A DNA stretch of 64,000 nucleotides from Herbaspirillum chlorophenolicum (lineage in GTDB: Bacteria; Pseudomonadota; Gammaproteobacteria; Burkholderiales; Burkholderiaceae_D), in contig NZ_LFLT01000017.1 in assembly GCF_001189955.1 (NCBI RefSeq), positions 44,055 through 108,054 of the forward strand. The letters are read 5' to 3'. Every line of letters begins with the position of its first letter. The first letter of the stretch is position 1. Positions 10,304 through 19,269 of the stretch are shown in pieces. The notes below the pieces were generated by a model. That model was given only the letters and a program-made list of their open reading frames with translations, was not told where the DNA came from and made no database searches. A program made the position numbers and the translations under genes.

Positions 10304-11023
10304 ATGCAACCGCGCTACGCCGAGCTTGCCCAGCAGCTCATCGATGAAATTTCCACCGGAAAACTCGGCATCGGCGCAGCCCTTCCCAGTGAGATCGAAC
10401 TGTCGGCGCAATACGGCGTGAGCCGCTCGACCGTACGCTCGGCATTGCAGATGGTGCAGGACCTGGGCCTGATCTCGCGCCGCAAGCGCGCGGGCATTCG
10501 CATCGAGGCCTTGAAGCCGCAGCGTCCCTTCGAGCAATCCATTTCGAATGTCGAAGACCTGGTGCAGTTCGCGGCCGTGACCGAGCGCCGTATCCAGGGC
10601 ATCGACGAGATCGAGAGCGACGCCGCGCTATCGGCTCAGTTGCGCTGCGCGGCCGGCCATCGCTGGTTGCGCGCGGCCATGCTGCGGGTCGATCCGGCCA
10701 AGCCGGACGCGCCTATCTGCTGGACCGACGTCTATCTCGACCATTCCGTCGCTTCAGGCATTCGTCGCCAGTTGCGCAAGAGCACCGGGCTGATCTGCGA
10801 GGCGGTGGAAGAGAAGTATGGGCGTGTGGTGTCGGAGCTGCAGCAGGAGATCCGGGCGGTAGGCGTGCCTGAGCGCTTTGCCGAGGCGCTGGGGGTAGAG
10901 GCGGATTCGCATGCGCTGGAGATTACCCGGCATTACCTTGACCAGGATGGCGAGGTGTTTGAGGTGACGGTGAGTGTTTTTCCGGCTGACCGGTTTACCT
11001 ACGCGCTGAATTTGAAGCGTTGA
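10304..11023 (+). CDS. GntR family (HutC subfamily) regulator
   Basis: The 239-residue product has an N-terminal winged helix (about residues 1-68, with 'LPSEIELSAQYGVSRSTVRSALQMVQDLGLISRRKRAG') and a C-terminal UTRA ligand-binding domain (about 85-235), as in the HutC subfamily. The frame is open further upstream, but homology-like sequence begins at MQPRYAELAQ (ATG at 10304). It is divergent from the DctA-like carrier gene and upstream of the lyase gene, and near-identical palindromes lie before both targets. It is most likely a repressor released by the imported acid or a breakdown product. Confidence 0.88.
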   Translation: MQPRYAELAQQLIDEISTGKLGIGAALPSEIELSAQYGVSRSTVRSALQMVQDLGLISRRKRAGIRIEALKPQRPFEQSISNVEDLVQFAAVTERRIQGIDEIESDAALSAQLRCAAGHRWLRAAMLRVDPAKPDAPICWTDVYLDHSVASGIRRQLRKSTGLICEAVEEKYGRVVSELQQEIRAVGVPERFAEALGVEADSHALEITRHYLDQDGEVFEVTVSVFPADRFTYALNLKR

Positions 11024-11063
11024 GTACGGTGAGCCGGGCCTCTTGCTTCTGTGCTTTCCTCTC

Positions 11064-11086
11064 TTCCTTCCTTCCTTCCTTCCTTC
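11064..11086. repeat. TTCC tetranucleotide repeat
   Basis: Nearly six tandem copies of TTCC lie in the 359-bp gap between the GntR gene and the lyase gene. The tract is non-coding, so any length change could only affect expression of the neighbours. The rest of the gap is pyrimidine-rich to about 11130, with the operators at its far end. Confidence 0.7.
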
Positions 11087-11308
11087 GTTTTCCCCTCCTT
11101 TGCCGTTTCACTCCTTTTTGTTTGGTGTTCCGGCGTCGCGTTGAAATGCATTCGAGCTGAATAGCCGCAAAGCGCGTGCTTAAGCCTGCCCCTGGTTCAT
11201 TGATGGAGCAGCGCATGCGCAATCGTCTTTAACATTCGTACAACCCCAGCCACGTTCAACTGCACACACAACCCCGGTCCGTTGACATCTCTTCCTGCTC
11301 TCTTTATT

Positions 11309-11337
11309 ATGTTCGAACTTATAATAAGTACGTACAT
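11309..11337. promoter_or_regulatory. Paired GntR-type operators before the lyase gene
   Basis: The perfect palindromes GTTCGAAC (11311-11318) and GTACGTAC (11328-11335), each in the context ATGTNCGNAC, are centred 17 bp apart and end about 45 bp before the lyase start. They match the pair at 10144-10176 and mark the lyase as a member of the same regulon. Confidence 0.65.
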
Positions 11338-11382
11338 AATATTCATGCGCCACGGGCATGGAAAACAAAACAGGACACAGAC

Positions 11383-12738
11383 ATGGCAACCACCGTTTTT
11401 GATTCTTCCCTTTTCCGCGACATGTTCGGCACCGAGGCGATGCGCGCGGTGTTCGAGGATCGCGCCTACATCACTGCCTGCATCGATGCCGAGACCGCGC
11501 TGGCGCGAGCCCAGGCCAAGGTTGGTGTGATCCCGGCCGAGGCGGCGCGGGAGATCACCGCGCTGTCTTCCTATGACAAGCTGGACATTGACCAGTTACG
11601 CGCCGAGACCGAGATCGTCGGTTATCCCATCCTGCCCATCGTCAAGCAGATCAGCGCGCAATGCGGCGAAGCCGGCCGTTACGTGCATTGGGGGGCGACT
11701 ACCCAGGACATCATGGATACCGCCACCATGATCCAGTGCAAGCGCGCCGTGGCGATCATCGAAACCCAGCTCGACGCCGTGCGCGGTGCGCTGAAGAAAC
11801 TGGCGGTCGAACATGCCGACACCGTCACCGCCGGCCGTACTCACCTGCAGCATGCCCTGCCGGTGACCTTCGGCTTTCGCTGTGCGGTCTGGCTGTCGGC
11901 GCTGAACCGCCATGCCGAGCGCCTGCAGCAGTTGAAGCCGCGTGCGCAGATGGTGGAATTCGGCGGCGCCGCCGGCACGCTGGCGTCATTGGGCGAGGGG
12001 GACGAGGGCTTGAAGGTGCGCGCGGCCTTTGCCGCCGAACTGGGTTTGTCCAATCCCTCCATTACCTGGCATGTGGCGCGCGACGGCCTGGCCGAGATCG
12101 TCTCCACGCTGGCCGCCATCGGCGGTTCGCTGGGCAAGATCGCGATGGATGTGATGATGATGTGCGCCTCCGAATTCGGTGAGCTGGCCGAGCCTTTCGT
12201 GCCCGGCCGCGGTGCGTCGTCGACCATGCCGCAGAAACGCAATCCGATTTCCAGCGAGCTGATGTTCGCCGCCGCCAAGATGCTGCGTGAGCGTGCGGCG
12301 CTGATGCTGGACGCGCTGATGCACGATTTCGAACGCGCCACCGGTCCCTGGCACCTGGAGTGGAGCGCAGTGCCGGAGAGCTTCCTGCTGGCGGCGGGTT
12401 CGTTGCATCAGGCGCATTTCATGCTGAGCGGCCTGACCGTGGATGCCAAGCGCATGCGCCGCAACCTCGACCTGACGGGCGGCCTGATCGTGGCCGAAGC
12501 CGTAATGATGGGACTGGCGCAGGCCATCGGCCGCCAGCATGCTCACGATGTGGTCTATGAGGCTTGCAAGGAGGCCATCGAGGAGGGCGAGACCCTGCTG
12601 GCGGTTCTGTCGCGCCACCAGGAAATCGTCGCCAAGCTGGGCTTGGACAAGCTGGCGCAGTTGACCGATCCGGCCAACTACCTGGGTGCGGCTGCGGCGA
12701 TGGCGCGTAGTGTGGCGCAGTCGACGGAACTGGTTTGA
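11383..12738 (+). CDS. Fumarase/aspartase-superfamily lyase (adenylosuccinate lyase/PcaB-like)
   Basis: The 451-residue product belongs to the fumarase/aspartase superfamily. It has the T-H-x-Q region (GRTHLQHALP, about 151-160) and the signature loop SSTMPQKRNP (279-288), which carries the catalytic serine. The N-terminal region (SSLFRDMFGTEAMRAVFEDRAY) is typical of the branch with 3-carboxy-cis,cis-muconate cycloisomerase and the catabolic adenylosuccinate-lyase-like enzymes, rather than housekeeping PurB. Shared operators place it under the local GntR regulator with the carrier and the tartrate-dehydratase-like enzyme. It may cleave a C-N or C-O bond in a substituted succinate; the substrate is not determinable here. 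A terminator follows. Confidence 0.8.
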   Translation: MATTVFDSSLFRDMFGTEAMRAVFEDRAYITACIDAETALARAQAKVGVIPAEAAREITALSSYDKLDIDQLRAETEIVGYPILPIVKQISAQCGEAGRYVHWGATTQDIMDTATMIQCKRAVAIIETQLDAVRGALKKLAVEHADTVTAGRTHLQHALPVTFGFRCAVWLSALNRHAERLQQLKPRAQMVEFGGAAGTLASLGEGDEGLKVRAAFAAELGLSNPSITWHVARDGLAEIVSTLAAIGGSLGKIAMDVMMMCASEFGELAEPFVPGRGASSTMPQKRNPISSELMFAAAKMLRERAALMLDALMHDFERATGPWHLEWSAVPESFLLAAGSLHQAHFMLSGLTVDAKRMRRNLDLTGGLIVAEAVMMGLAQAIGRQHAHDVVYEACKEAIEEGETLLAVLSRHQEIVAKLGLDKLAQLTDPANYLGAAAAMARSVAQSTELV

Positions 12739-12756
12739 TGAGCGTCCTCTACGCGT

Positions 12757-12785
12757 AAAAAAACCGCCCTTCGGGGCGGTTTTTT
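12757..12785. terminator. Intrinsic terminator after the lyase gene
   Basis: AAAACCGCCC (12760-12769), loop TTCG and GGGCGGTTTT (12774-12783), with A- and T-runs on the two sides. It can serve both the lyase and the converging 3-hydroxybutyrate dehydrogenase gene. Confidence 0.92.
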
Positions 12786-12804
12786 GTTGGAACAAAGGGC
12801 TTCC

Positions 12805-13587
12805 TTATTGCATATACCAGCCGTGGCTGACCACGACCGACTGGCCGGTCAGCGCGTTGGTCGGGAAGGCGGCCAGGAACACAGCTGTCTGCGCCACGTC
12901 CTGGGTGGTGGTGAATTCGCCGTCCACGGTGTCCTTGAGCATGATCTTCTTGACCACGTCGTCTTCGCTGATGCCGAATTCCTTGGCCTGTTCGGGGATC
13001 TGCTTTTCCACCAGCGGGGTGCGCACGAAACCGGGACAGATGACGTTGGAGCGGATCTTGTCCTTGGCGCCTTCCTTGGCCACTACCTTGGCCAGGCCCA
13101 GCAGGCCGTGCTTGGCGGTGACATAAGGCGCCTTCAGCGGCGAAGCCTCGTGCGAATGCACCGAGCCCATATAGATAATCGAACCGCCGCGGCCTTGCTT
13201 GACCATGGCCTTCATCGCCGCGCGCGTGGTCAGGAATGCGCCGTCCAGGTGGATGGCCAGCATCTTGCGCCAGTTGTCGAGCGAGAGGTCGACCACCGGG
13301 CTGATGATCTGGATGCCGGCATTGCTGATCAATACGTCCAGTCCGCCGAAGGCGTTGACGGCGTCTTCCACGCCTTTGTTGACTTGCGCCTCGTCGGTGA
13401 CGTTCATGGCCACGGCCATGGCGGTGCCGCCGGCCTTGGTGATGTCATCGGCGGCGGCGCGGGCGGCGTCCAGCGCGAGGTCGGCGATCACGACCTTGGC
13501 GCCTTGCCTGGCGTATTCCTGGGCGATCTCCTTGCCGATGCCGCTGGCCGAACCTGTGATCAGGGCGACTTTATCCTTGAGTAGCAT
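12805..13587 (-). CDS. bdhA: 3-hydroxybutyrate dehydrogenase (SDR)
   Basis: A 260-residue short-chain dehydrogenase with TGSASGIG at residues 11-18, NAG at 89-91, and catalytic S142, Y155 and K159 (YVTAK). The C-terminal region '[20 protein letters not shown]' is a hallmark of D-3-hydroxybutyrate dehydrogenases, which oxidise 3-hydroxybutyrate to acetoacetate with NAD+ in polyhydroxybutyrate or ketone-body use. The ATG at 13587 follows AAAGGA. It converges on the lyase gene and shares its terminator. No operator of the GntR type is seen upstream, so it is probably a separate unit. Assignment good; other SDR specificities are possible. Confidence 0.82.
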   Translation of the reverse strand: MLLKDKVALITGSASGIGKEIAQEYARQGAKVVIADLALDAARAAADDITKAGGTAMAVAMNVTDEAQVNKGVEDAVNAFGGLDVLISNAGIQIISPVVDLSLDNWRKMLAIHLDGAFLTTRAAMKAMVKQGRGGSIIYMGSVHSHEASPLKAPYVTAKHGLLGLAKVVAKEGAKDKIRSNVICPGFVRTPLVEKQIPEQAKEFGISEDDVVKKIMLKDTVDGEFTTTQDVAQTAVFLAAFPTNALTGQSVVVSHGWYMQ

Positions 13588-14019
13588 ATGTTTCCTTTTA
13601 TGGTTCGAGTTGATGAACATGCGAAACGAAACTGACATCGTGCTGACAGTCGCGCCTGTGGCGGCGCGGATGCCGGCAGTCAACGAGGCCGGAGAAACTC
13701 CTGCACGGCCATTGGCGCGCGCAGCTTGCCATGGAGGCGCCGGACACGATGTCCGGTTCGATGAGGCCTGTGCCGCAAAGTTCAGGGGCTCGCATCCGCG
13801 TCCCGGCGCTTTCCTGTATCTCCGAAGCCCGGACGGCACGCAGGTTTCAGGCATCCAATGCCATTCTTCCCGGGTCTCCCGCGCCGTCTTTGTCATGCAA
13901 TTGTAACGCCGCGCGCGGCGATGTTGTTGCGCCGCCAAAGTTGTTGCATGCGTCATGTGGCTGAAATAATCAATCGTTAGTCTGTGCAGCGTTATCCCAT
14001 GACCTATAAAGGACGATGC
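13588..14019. other. Intergenic region between bdhA and the N-acyltransferase operon
   Basis: A 432-bp divergent region with no convincing gene. The first 300 bp are GC-rich and featureless to me. The part nearer the acyltransferase gene holds two Pho-box-like sequences (13890-13907 and 13950-13967). Confidence 0.5.
13890..13907 (+). promoter_or_regulatory. Candidate Pho box before the N-acyltransferase operon
   Basis: TTGTCAT-gcaa-TTGTAAC agrees with the Pho-box pattern CTGTCAT-AWAW-CTGTCAY at 13 of 18 positions. It lies 112 bp before the start. A second, weaker match (GCGTCAT-gtgg-CTGAAAT, 13950-13967; 11 of 18) lies nearer the gene. Control by PhoB is inference; the function of the operon makes it plausible. 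Confidence 0.45.
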
Positions 14020-14787
14020 ATGAGACTGCTTACCATTCCTGCCGATGCCAATCCGAGTTTCTCCAAGCTGAGCTTGAGCCTCGCGAGCACCCCGGAAGAA
14101 GTGCGTGAAGTGCAGCGCTTGCGTTACAAAGTCTTTATCGAAGCCATGAACCTGTCGGCGCTCGCCAACGCCGAAGGCCTCGACAAGGATGAGTTCGACA
14201 ACTACTGCGACCACCTGATCGTGCGCGACTCCAAGACCCTGAGCGTGGTCGGCACCTACCGCGTGCTCAGCCCGCATGGCGCACGCCGCGCCGGCAAGTT
14301 CTACTCGGAGCAGGAATTCGACCTCTCGCGCCTGGACAACATCCGCGGCGTGATCGCCGAAGCCGGCCGTGCATGCATCCACCCCGACTACCGTAGTGGC
14401 GGCGTGATCATGATGCTGTGGGCCGGCCTTGCCGCCTACATGCGCAAGGAGCGCTGCGAATACCTGATGGGCTGCGCCAGCGTGAGCCTGGCCGATGGCG
14501 GCCACAATGCCGCCGCGCTGTACCACGCGTTCGCCGAAAAGAACATGGCGCCGCCCGACTACCGCGTGGCGCCGCACCTGCCGTTCCCGATCGAAGAGCG
14601 CGAGTCCGGCCACGAGCCGCAAGTGCCGCCCCTGCTCAGGGGCTACCTGCGCAGCGGCGCATGGGTATGTGGCGAACCGGCATGGGACCCTGATTTCCAC
14701 TCGGCCGACTTCTTCCTTCTGTTGCCGCTGTCCAAGCTGGACAACCGCTACGCCCGCCACTACCTGAAGGAAACGAGGACCGCATGA
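14020..14787 (+). CDS. GNAT-fold N-acyltransferase (OlsB-like / N-acyl amino acid synthase)
   Basis: Read from the ATG at 14020, which follows AAAGGA, the product has 255 residues. It matches the Acetyltransf_5/OlsB group: '[17 protein letters not shown]' near the N-terminus, '[20 protein letters not shown]', and the CoA/ACP-side motif '[23 protein letters not shown]', followed by 'MGCASVSL'. Such enzymes transfer a 3-hydroxyacyl group from ACP to the amino group of ornithine, glutamine or glycine, the first step of amino-acid lipids. The acceptor is unknown, and no olsA-like O-acyltransferase lies in this window. It overlaps the next gene by ATGA, so translation is coupled. Confidence 0.8.
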   Translation: MRLLTIPADANPSFSKLSLSLASTPEEVREVQRLRYKVFIEAMNLSALANAEGLDKDEFDNYCDHLIVRDSKTLSVVGTYRVLSPHGARRAGKFYSEQEFDLSRLDNIRGVIAEAGRACIHPDYRSGGVIMMLWAGLAAYMRKERCEYLMGCASVSLADGGHNAAALYHAFAEKNMAPPDYRVAPHLPFPIEERESGHEPQVPPLLRGYLRSGAWVCGEPAWDPDFHSADFFLLLPLSKLDNRYARHYLKETRTA

Positions 14788-15659
14788 AGCCACGCGAACA
14801 GTTCATGGACGATGCCCACGGCCTGTTCGGCGATGCGGCCGATGGTGATGAAAAGCGCGGTCCGCTGCGCTTTCGCACTATCTGGATTTCCGACATCCAC
14901 CTCGGTACCACGGGCTGCCAGGCCGAGCGCCTGCTGGAGTTCCTGCGTGCCACCGAATCCGACACGCTCTACCTGGTCGGCGACATCATCGACGGCTGGC
15001 AGTTGAAGCGCCGCTGGTACTGGGAGCAGAGCCACAACAACGTGGTGCAGACGGTGCTCAAGAAAGCCAAGAAGGGCACCAACGTCATCTTCGTGCCGGG
15101 CAACCATGATGAAGTGATCCGCCAGTTCATCGACCTCGATTTCGGCGGCATCAAGATTCGCGACGAGCTGGTGCACGTCACCGCCGACGGCCGCCGCATG
15201 CTGGTGCTGCACGGCGACCGTTTCGACGGCGTCATCGCTTGCGCCAAGTGGCTGGCGTATGTCGGCGATTCGCTCTACACCATGATCCTCAAGTTCAACC
15301 AGTGGTTCAACAGCTGGCGTGCGCGTGCCGGGCTGCCTTACTGGTCGCTCTCGCAGTACCTGAAGTCCAAGGTCAAGAACGCGGTCAATTACATCTCCTC
15401 GTTCGAAGACGCGCTGGCCGACGAGGCCCGGAAGAAGGGCCTGGACGGCGTTATCTGCGGACACATCCACAAGCCGGAAATCCGCGACATCGGCGGCGTC
15501 ACCTACTGCAACGACGGCGACTGGGTGGAAAGCCTGTCGGCGCTGGTCGAAGAGCCCAGCGGCGAACTGCGCCTGGTGTCGTGGCAGGAAATCATGCAGC
15601 TCAAGAAGGCCGGAAAAACCAAGGCTGCGGCCAAGGACAAGGATCTGGTTCTTGCCTGA
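14784..15659 (+). CDS. Metallophosphoesterase, LpxH/PlcP-like
   Basis: The 291-residue product has the full calcineurin-type set: D37-x-H39 (SDIHLG), GD at 66-67 (VGDIIDGW), GNHD at 106-109, H143-GD and GHIHKP at 226-231. Automatic annotation would call it UDP-2,3-diacylglucosamine diphosphatase, but it is longer than LpxH. A place between an OlsB-like acyltransferase and a GT4 glycosyltransferase fits PlcP, the phospholipase-C-type enzyme that turns phospholipids into diacylglycerol under phosphate starvation in several proteobacteria. That reading is inference. It overlaps the upstream gene by 4 bp; the next gene starts 28 bp downstream. Cytosolic or peripheral; no signal peptide. Confidence 0.75.
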   Translation: MKPREQFMDDAHGLFGDAADGDEKRGPLRFRTIWISDIHLGTTGCQAERLLEFLRATESDTLYLVGDIIDGWQLKRRWYWEQSHNNVVQTVLKKAKKGTNVIFVPGNHDEVIRQFIDLDFGGIKIRDELVHVTADGRRMLVLHGDRFDGVIACAKWLAYVGDSLYTMILKFNQWFNSWRARAGLPYWSLSQYLKSKVKNAVNYISSFEDALADEARKKGLDGVICGHIHKPEIRDIGGVTYCNDGDWVESLSALVEEPSGELRLVSWQEIMQLKKAGKTKAAAKDKDLVLA

Positions 15660-15687
15660 AGCGCACCTTCAACATGTTCTAAGTTTT

Positions 15688-16737
15688 ATGCGCATTGCCA
15701 TTATCAGCGACGCGGGCGAACCGCAAGTCAACGGAGTCGTCAACACCTTGCGCTCCACCGTGCGCTGCCTGCGCGCGGCGGGGCACGAAGTGCTGATGCT
15801 CACGCCACGCGATTTCCGTACATTCGCTTGCCCCACCTATCCGGAAATCCGCCTGGCTTATCAGCCTTACGCACGCATCACCGAGGCGCTGGAACGTTTC
15901 CATCCCGATTGCATCCACATCGCCACCGAAGGGCCGATGGGGCTGGCGGCGCGCCGCTATTGCGTGCGCCACAAGCTTAACTTCACCACGGCTTACCACA
16001 CCCGGTTCCCGGAATACCTGGCGGCCCGCAAGCTGCTGCCCAAGGCCATTACCTATCGCCTGCTGCGCTGGTTCCATGGCCGTTCGCAGGCAGTGATGGT
16101 GCCCACGCCGGCGATGAAGCTGGCGCTGGAGGAGCAGGGTTTTCGCAACGTTGTGCTGTGGGGGCGCGGCGTCGATACCGTGCATTTCCGCCCGGCGGCT
16201 GAAGACCACGCCTGCATCGAGCGTCCGCTGTTCCTGTATGTCGGCCGAGTGGCGGTGGAAAAGAATATCGAATCCTTCCTCAAGCTGGACCTGCCCGGCA
16301 CCAAGTGGGTGGTGGGCGATGGCCCGCAGTACGAAGAGCTGTCGCAGCGCTATCCCAAGGTGCGCTTCCTTGGCGCCAAGGGGCATGACGAGCTGCCGGC
16401 TTACTACAACTGCGCCGATGCCTTCGTGTTCCCCAGCAAGACCGATACCTTCGGGCTGGTGTTGCTGGAAGCGATGGCCTGCGGTATCCCGGTCGCTGCC
16501 TATCCGGTGGAGGGGCCGATCGACGTGGTCGATAATGGCGTCTCCGGCGTGCTGAAGAACGATCTGAAGCAGGCCTGCCTGCAGGCGCTTCGGCTGGACA
16601 AGGATGTGGTGCGCTCCCATGCCGAACGCCGTTCGTGGGAGTCGGCGACGCAGCAGTTCCTGCAGCACCTGCACCATGTGCATCTTCCCGAACCGCTGAA
16701 GGTAGCTGTCATCGAGCCGGCGCGCGAGTCGCGCTGA
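15688..16737 (+). CDS. GT4 family glycosyltransferase, possibly diacylglycerol glycosyltransferase
   Basis: Starting at ATG 15688 (MRIAIISDAGEPQVNGVV) the product has 349 residues and a GT-B fold. The N-terminal 'EPQVNGVVNTLRSTVRCLRAAGHEVLMLTP' and the C-terminal 'FPSKTDTFGLVLLEAMACGIPVAAYPVEGP' (EX7E-type nucleotide-sugar site) are typical of GT4 enzymes such as GDP-mannose-dependent mannosyltransferases and the lipid glycosyltransferases SqdX and Agt. A TTG start 36 bases upstream is possible but has no advantage. With the metallophosphoesterase before it, a role in making glycolipid from diacylglycerol is attractive. Sugar and acceptor are unknown. No clear terminator follows. Confidence 0.78.
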   Translation: MRIAIISDAGEPQVNGVVNTLRSTVRCLRAAGHEVLMLTPRDFRTFACPTYPEIRLAYQPYARITEALERFHPDCIHIATEGPMGLAARRYCVRHKLNFTTAYHTRFPEYLAARKLLPKAITYRLLRWFHGRSQAVMVPTPAMKLALEEQGFRNVVLWGRGVDTVHFRPAAEDHACIERPLFLYVGRVAVEKNIESFLKLDLPGTKWVVGDGPQYEELSQRYPKVRFLGAKGHDELPAYYNCADAFVFPSKTDTFGLVLLEAMACGIPVAAYPVEGPIDVVDNGVSGVLKNDLKQACLQALRLDKDVVRSHAERRSWESATQQFLQHLHHVHLPEPLKVAVIEPARESR

Positions 16738-17104
16738 GGTCTGTCTGACCGCCGGCCCACTGGGTTGTCCTGGTGGGTGGGGCGCTTCTTGGGACGATAT
16801 GGATCGTCTCGTCTCTTTGTCCGCAAAACATTGCAGTAAAGGCAATGATGCCTTTGCGTGGCATCGTCTGCCGCAGATGCGGCCTCGCCGTTCCAGCTCT
16901 GCGTTTCCCCCCGATTAATGTTCCGGCGCCGGCAAGTGTTTTCGCTTGCCGGCCTTGCCATTGGAACGGAATTTGCTAAAACTGAAACGGCTGTCTGCCC
17001 ATTTGAGTTTTTGACGGCGCGAAGCAATAGAAATACTAAAAAAACAAGGGAAGAGAAACCATCCGCGTAAGCGGTTATTTCAATATCTCGTGAGGGGGAA
17101 TGTG
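16738..17104. other. Intergenic region upstream of the first MCP gene
   Basis: No gene is seen. It contains a perfect 9-bp inverted repeat, GCCGGCAAG (16928-16936) and CTTGCCGGC (16945-16953), with an 8-nt loop and no T-run. TAAA at about 16978 followed 16 nt later by GCCCATTT is only a poor match to a FliA promoter. Confidence 0.4.
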
Positions 17105-19255
17105 ATGAAACGTTTGCTTGCCAACCTGATGCTTTGGCAGAAGTTCGCTTTGCTGGGCGGAATCGCCCTGATCCTGTTCGGCGTGCCCACCACGCTGTTT
17201 GTCCGCAGCACCGAGCAAGTGATCGCCTTCAAGAAGATGGAAATCGAAGGTGTCGAACCGGTGCGCCGCCTGCTGCGCAGCGTGCAACTGGTACAGCAGC
17301 ATCGCGGCATGTCGGCGGTGCTGCTCAGTGGCGATGCCGCGATGGCATCCGCCCGTGAAAGCAAGGCGCAGGAGGTCGACAAGGCACTGCAAGCGCTGGC
17401 AGACGGTTTGCACGAGGTGATGCGGGATGATGGCAAGGCAGAAAATGCCTTCAAGTCGCAGCAGGCCGCCTGGGTCAAGCTACGCGATGCCATCGCGGGT
17501 AAAGGCATCACCGCTCCGGACAGTTTTGCCGGCCATAGCGCGATCATCGCCGGCCTGTTCGAACTCAATGAGCGGATGCTGGACTACTTTAAATACAGTA
17601 CCGACCCCGATTTCGACAGCACGCAACTGATCAATGCGGCCTTCGTTTCCATGCCGGGCCTGACCGAAGATCTTGGGCGCGCCCGTGCGCGCGGCGCCGC
17701 TTTGCTGATCAAGAAAGACATCAAGCGCGAAGACCGGCTGGAACTGGTCGCGATGCTGGAACGCGCGCAGGATCGTTTGAACTCCGCGCAGAAGTACTTT
17801 GCCAAGGCAGTGGAGGCCAATCCCTCGCTGAAAGATAAACTGGGCGCGACCTTCGACACGGCCAATCGCGGCGGCAACAGCGTTATCAAGCTGGCGCGCG
17901 AACAGGTACTGCTGCCGCAGGAAGTGACCTACGCATCGGATGCCTACTTCAAGGAGTTCACCGCTGCGATCGATGAGCAGTTCAAGGCGATCGGGCAGGT
18001 GACGGAAGTGCTTGCCGCCCAGTTGGATGCGCAGAATCAGACCCTGCGCCGCAACCAGATGGTGGTGCTCGGCTCGATCCTGCTGCTGGCGCTGGCTGCG
18101 GCCTGGTTCGGGGTGCTGATCACGCGTTCGGTCACGGCTCCCATCCAGGAGTCGGTGGGCATGGCCAAGCGCGTGGCGGCTTGCGACCTCACTGCGCGCA
18201 GCGGGGCGCGGGGGCGCGACGAGTCGGCGCAGTTGCTGGGTTCGCTCAACGAGATGACCGGCAGCCTTGGCGGCATCGTCGGCAATGTGCGCTCCAGCAT
18301 CGACGTCATCCAGATTGCCTCGCGCGAGATCGCCACCGGCAACGCCGACCTGTCGCGCCGCACCGAATCGCAGGCGTCCAGCCTGGAAGAGACTGCCAGC
18401 GCCATGGAGGAGCTGACGTCTACCGTCCAGCAGAATGCCGAGAATGCGCGAGAGGCCAACCAATTGGCCAGTTCCGCTTCGCAGCTGGCCGTGCGCGGCG
18501 GCGATGTGGTCGGCAGCGTGGTGCAGACCATGGGCGCCATCAAGGACAGTTCCAACCGCATCGTCGACATCATCAGCGTGATCGACGGTATCGCCTTCCA
18601 GACCAATATCCTGGCCCTGAACGCCGCGGTGGAGGCGGCCCGTGCGGGCGAGCAGGGCCGCGGTTTCGCCGTGGTGGCGTCCGAAGTGCGTTCGCTGGCG
18701 CAGCGCAGCGCCACGGCGGCCAAGGAAATCAAGGAACTGATCGGCGATTCGGTACAAAAGGTGGACACCGGCGGCAAACTGGTCGACGAAGCCGGCATCA
18801 CCATGGGGGAGATCGTGAATTCGGTGCGCCAGGTGGCAGGCATCATGAGCGAAATCACCTCGGCCAGCCAGGAGCAGAGCACCGGTATCGCCCAGGTCAA
18901 TGATGCGATCACGCAGATGGAATCCATTACCCAGCAGAATGCCGCGCTGGTGGAGGAGGCCGCCGCTGCGGCGGAAAGCCTGCAAAAGCAGGCAGAGCTG
19001 CTATGGGATACGGTCAGTGTGTTCAAGATGGGCGACACCGAACCGGTAAGCATGGCTGCACCGGCAGTGCAGCCGCGCAAGGCAGTTGTCCCGGCTGCGG
19101 TGGCTGCGCCGCGCAAGCCGGCATTGAAAACTGTTCCCCGGACGGTGTCGCCCGCCAAGCCTGTTGCCAAGATGGCGCTGCAACATACCGATGCGCCTAA
19201 ACCCGCCAAGGTAGCCAAGGCCGGAGGCGATGCCAACGATTGGGAGGAATTCTGA
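17105..19255 (+). CDS. Methyl-accepting chemotaxis protein, NIT-like sensor domain
   Basis: From the ATG at 17105 (after GAGGGGG) the product has 716 residues. A first membrane helix lies at about 14-33, then a periplasmic all-helical domain of about 280 residues with 'VQLVQQHRGMSAVLLSGD', a pattern like nitrate/nitrite-sensing (NIT) domains. The second membrane helix is near 320-340, then HAMP and the signalling domain, with the conserved tip around '[22 protein letters not shown]'. An Ala/Pro/Lys linker ends in DWEEF, which fits the C-terminal CheR/CheB-tethering pentapeptide (x-aromatic-xx-aromatic). It is the first of four MCP genes here. The ligand is unknown. Confidence 0.92.
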   Translation: MKRLLANLMLWQKFALLGGIALILFGVPTTLFVRSTEQVIAFKKMEIEGVEPVRRLLRSVQLVQQHRGMSAVLLSGDAAMASARESKAQEVDKALQALADGLHEVMRDDGKAENAFKSQQAAWVKLRDAIAGKGITAPDSFAGHSAIIAGLFELNERMLDYFKYSTDPDFDSTQLINAAFVSMPGLTEDLGRARARGAALLIKKDIKREDRLELVAMLERAQDRLNSAQKYFAKAVEANPSLKDKLGATFDTANRGGNSVIKLAREQVLLPQEVTYASDAYFKEFTAAIDEQFKAIGQVTEVLAAQLDAQNQTLRRNQMVVLGSILLLALAAAWFGVLITRSVTAPIQESVGMAKRVAACDLTARSGARGRDESAQLLGSLNEMTGSLGGIVGNVRSSIDVIQIASREIATGNADLSRRTESQASSLEETASAMEELTSTVQQNAENAREANQLASSASQLAVRGGDVVGSVVQTMGAIKDSSNRIVDIISVIDGIAFQTNILALNAAVEAARAGEQGRGFAVVASEVRSLAQRSATAAKEIKELIGDSVQKVDTGGKLVDEAGITMGEIVNSVRQVAGIMSEITSASQEQSTGIAQVNDAITQMESITQQNAALVEEAAAAAESLQKQAELLWDTVSVFKMGDTEPVSMAAPAVQPRKAVVPAAVAAPRKPALKTVPRTVSPAKPVAKMALQHTDAPKPAKVAKAGGDANDWEEF

Positions 19256-19269
19256 TGGATTGGCGGGGG

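Noticed and set aside
14784..15659. Canonical LpxH in lipid A synthesis
   Set aside because: The motifs fit the superfamily, but the length and the neighbours (acyltransferase, glycosyltransferase, Pho-box-like DNA) favour a PlcP-like role. Not fully excluded.
16976..17010. FliA-type promoter for the first MCP gene (TAAA, 16 nt, GCCCATTT)
   Set aside because: The -10 half matches GCCGATAA at only five of eight positions and the spacing is off by one. No comparable sites were found before the other MCP genes.
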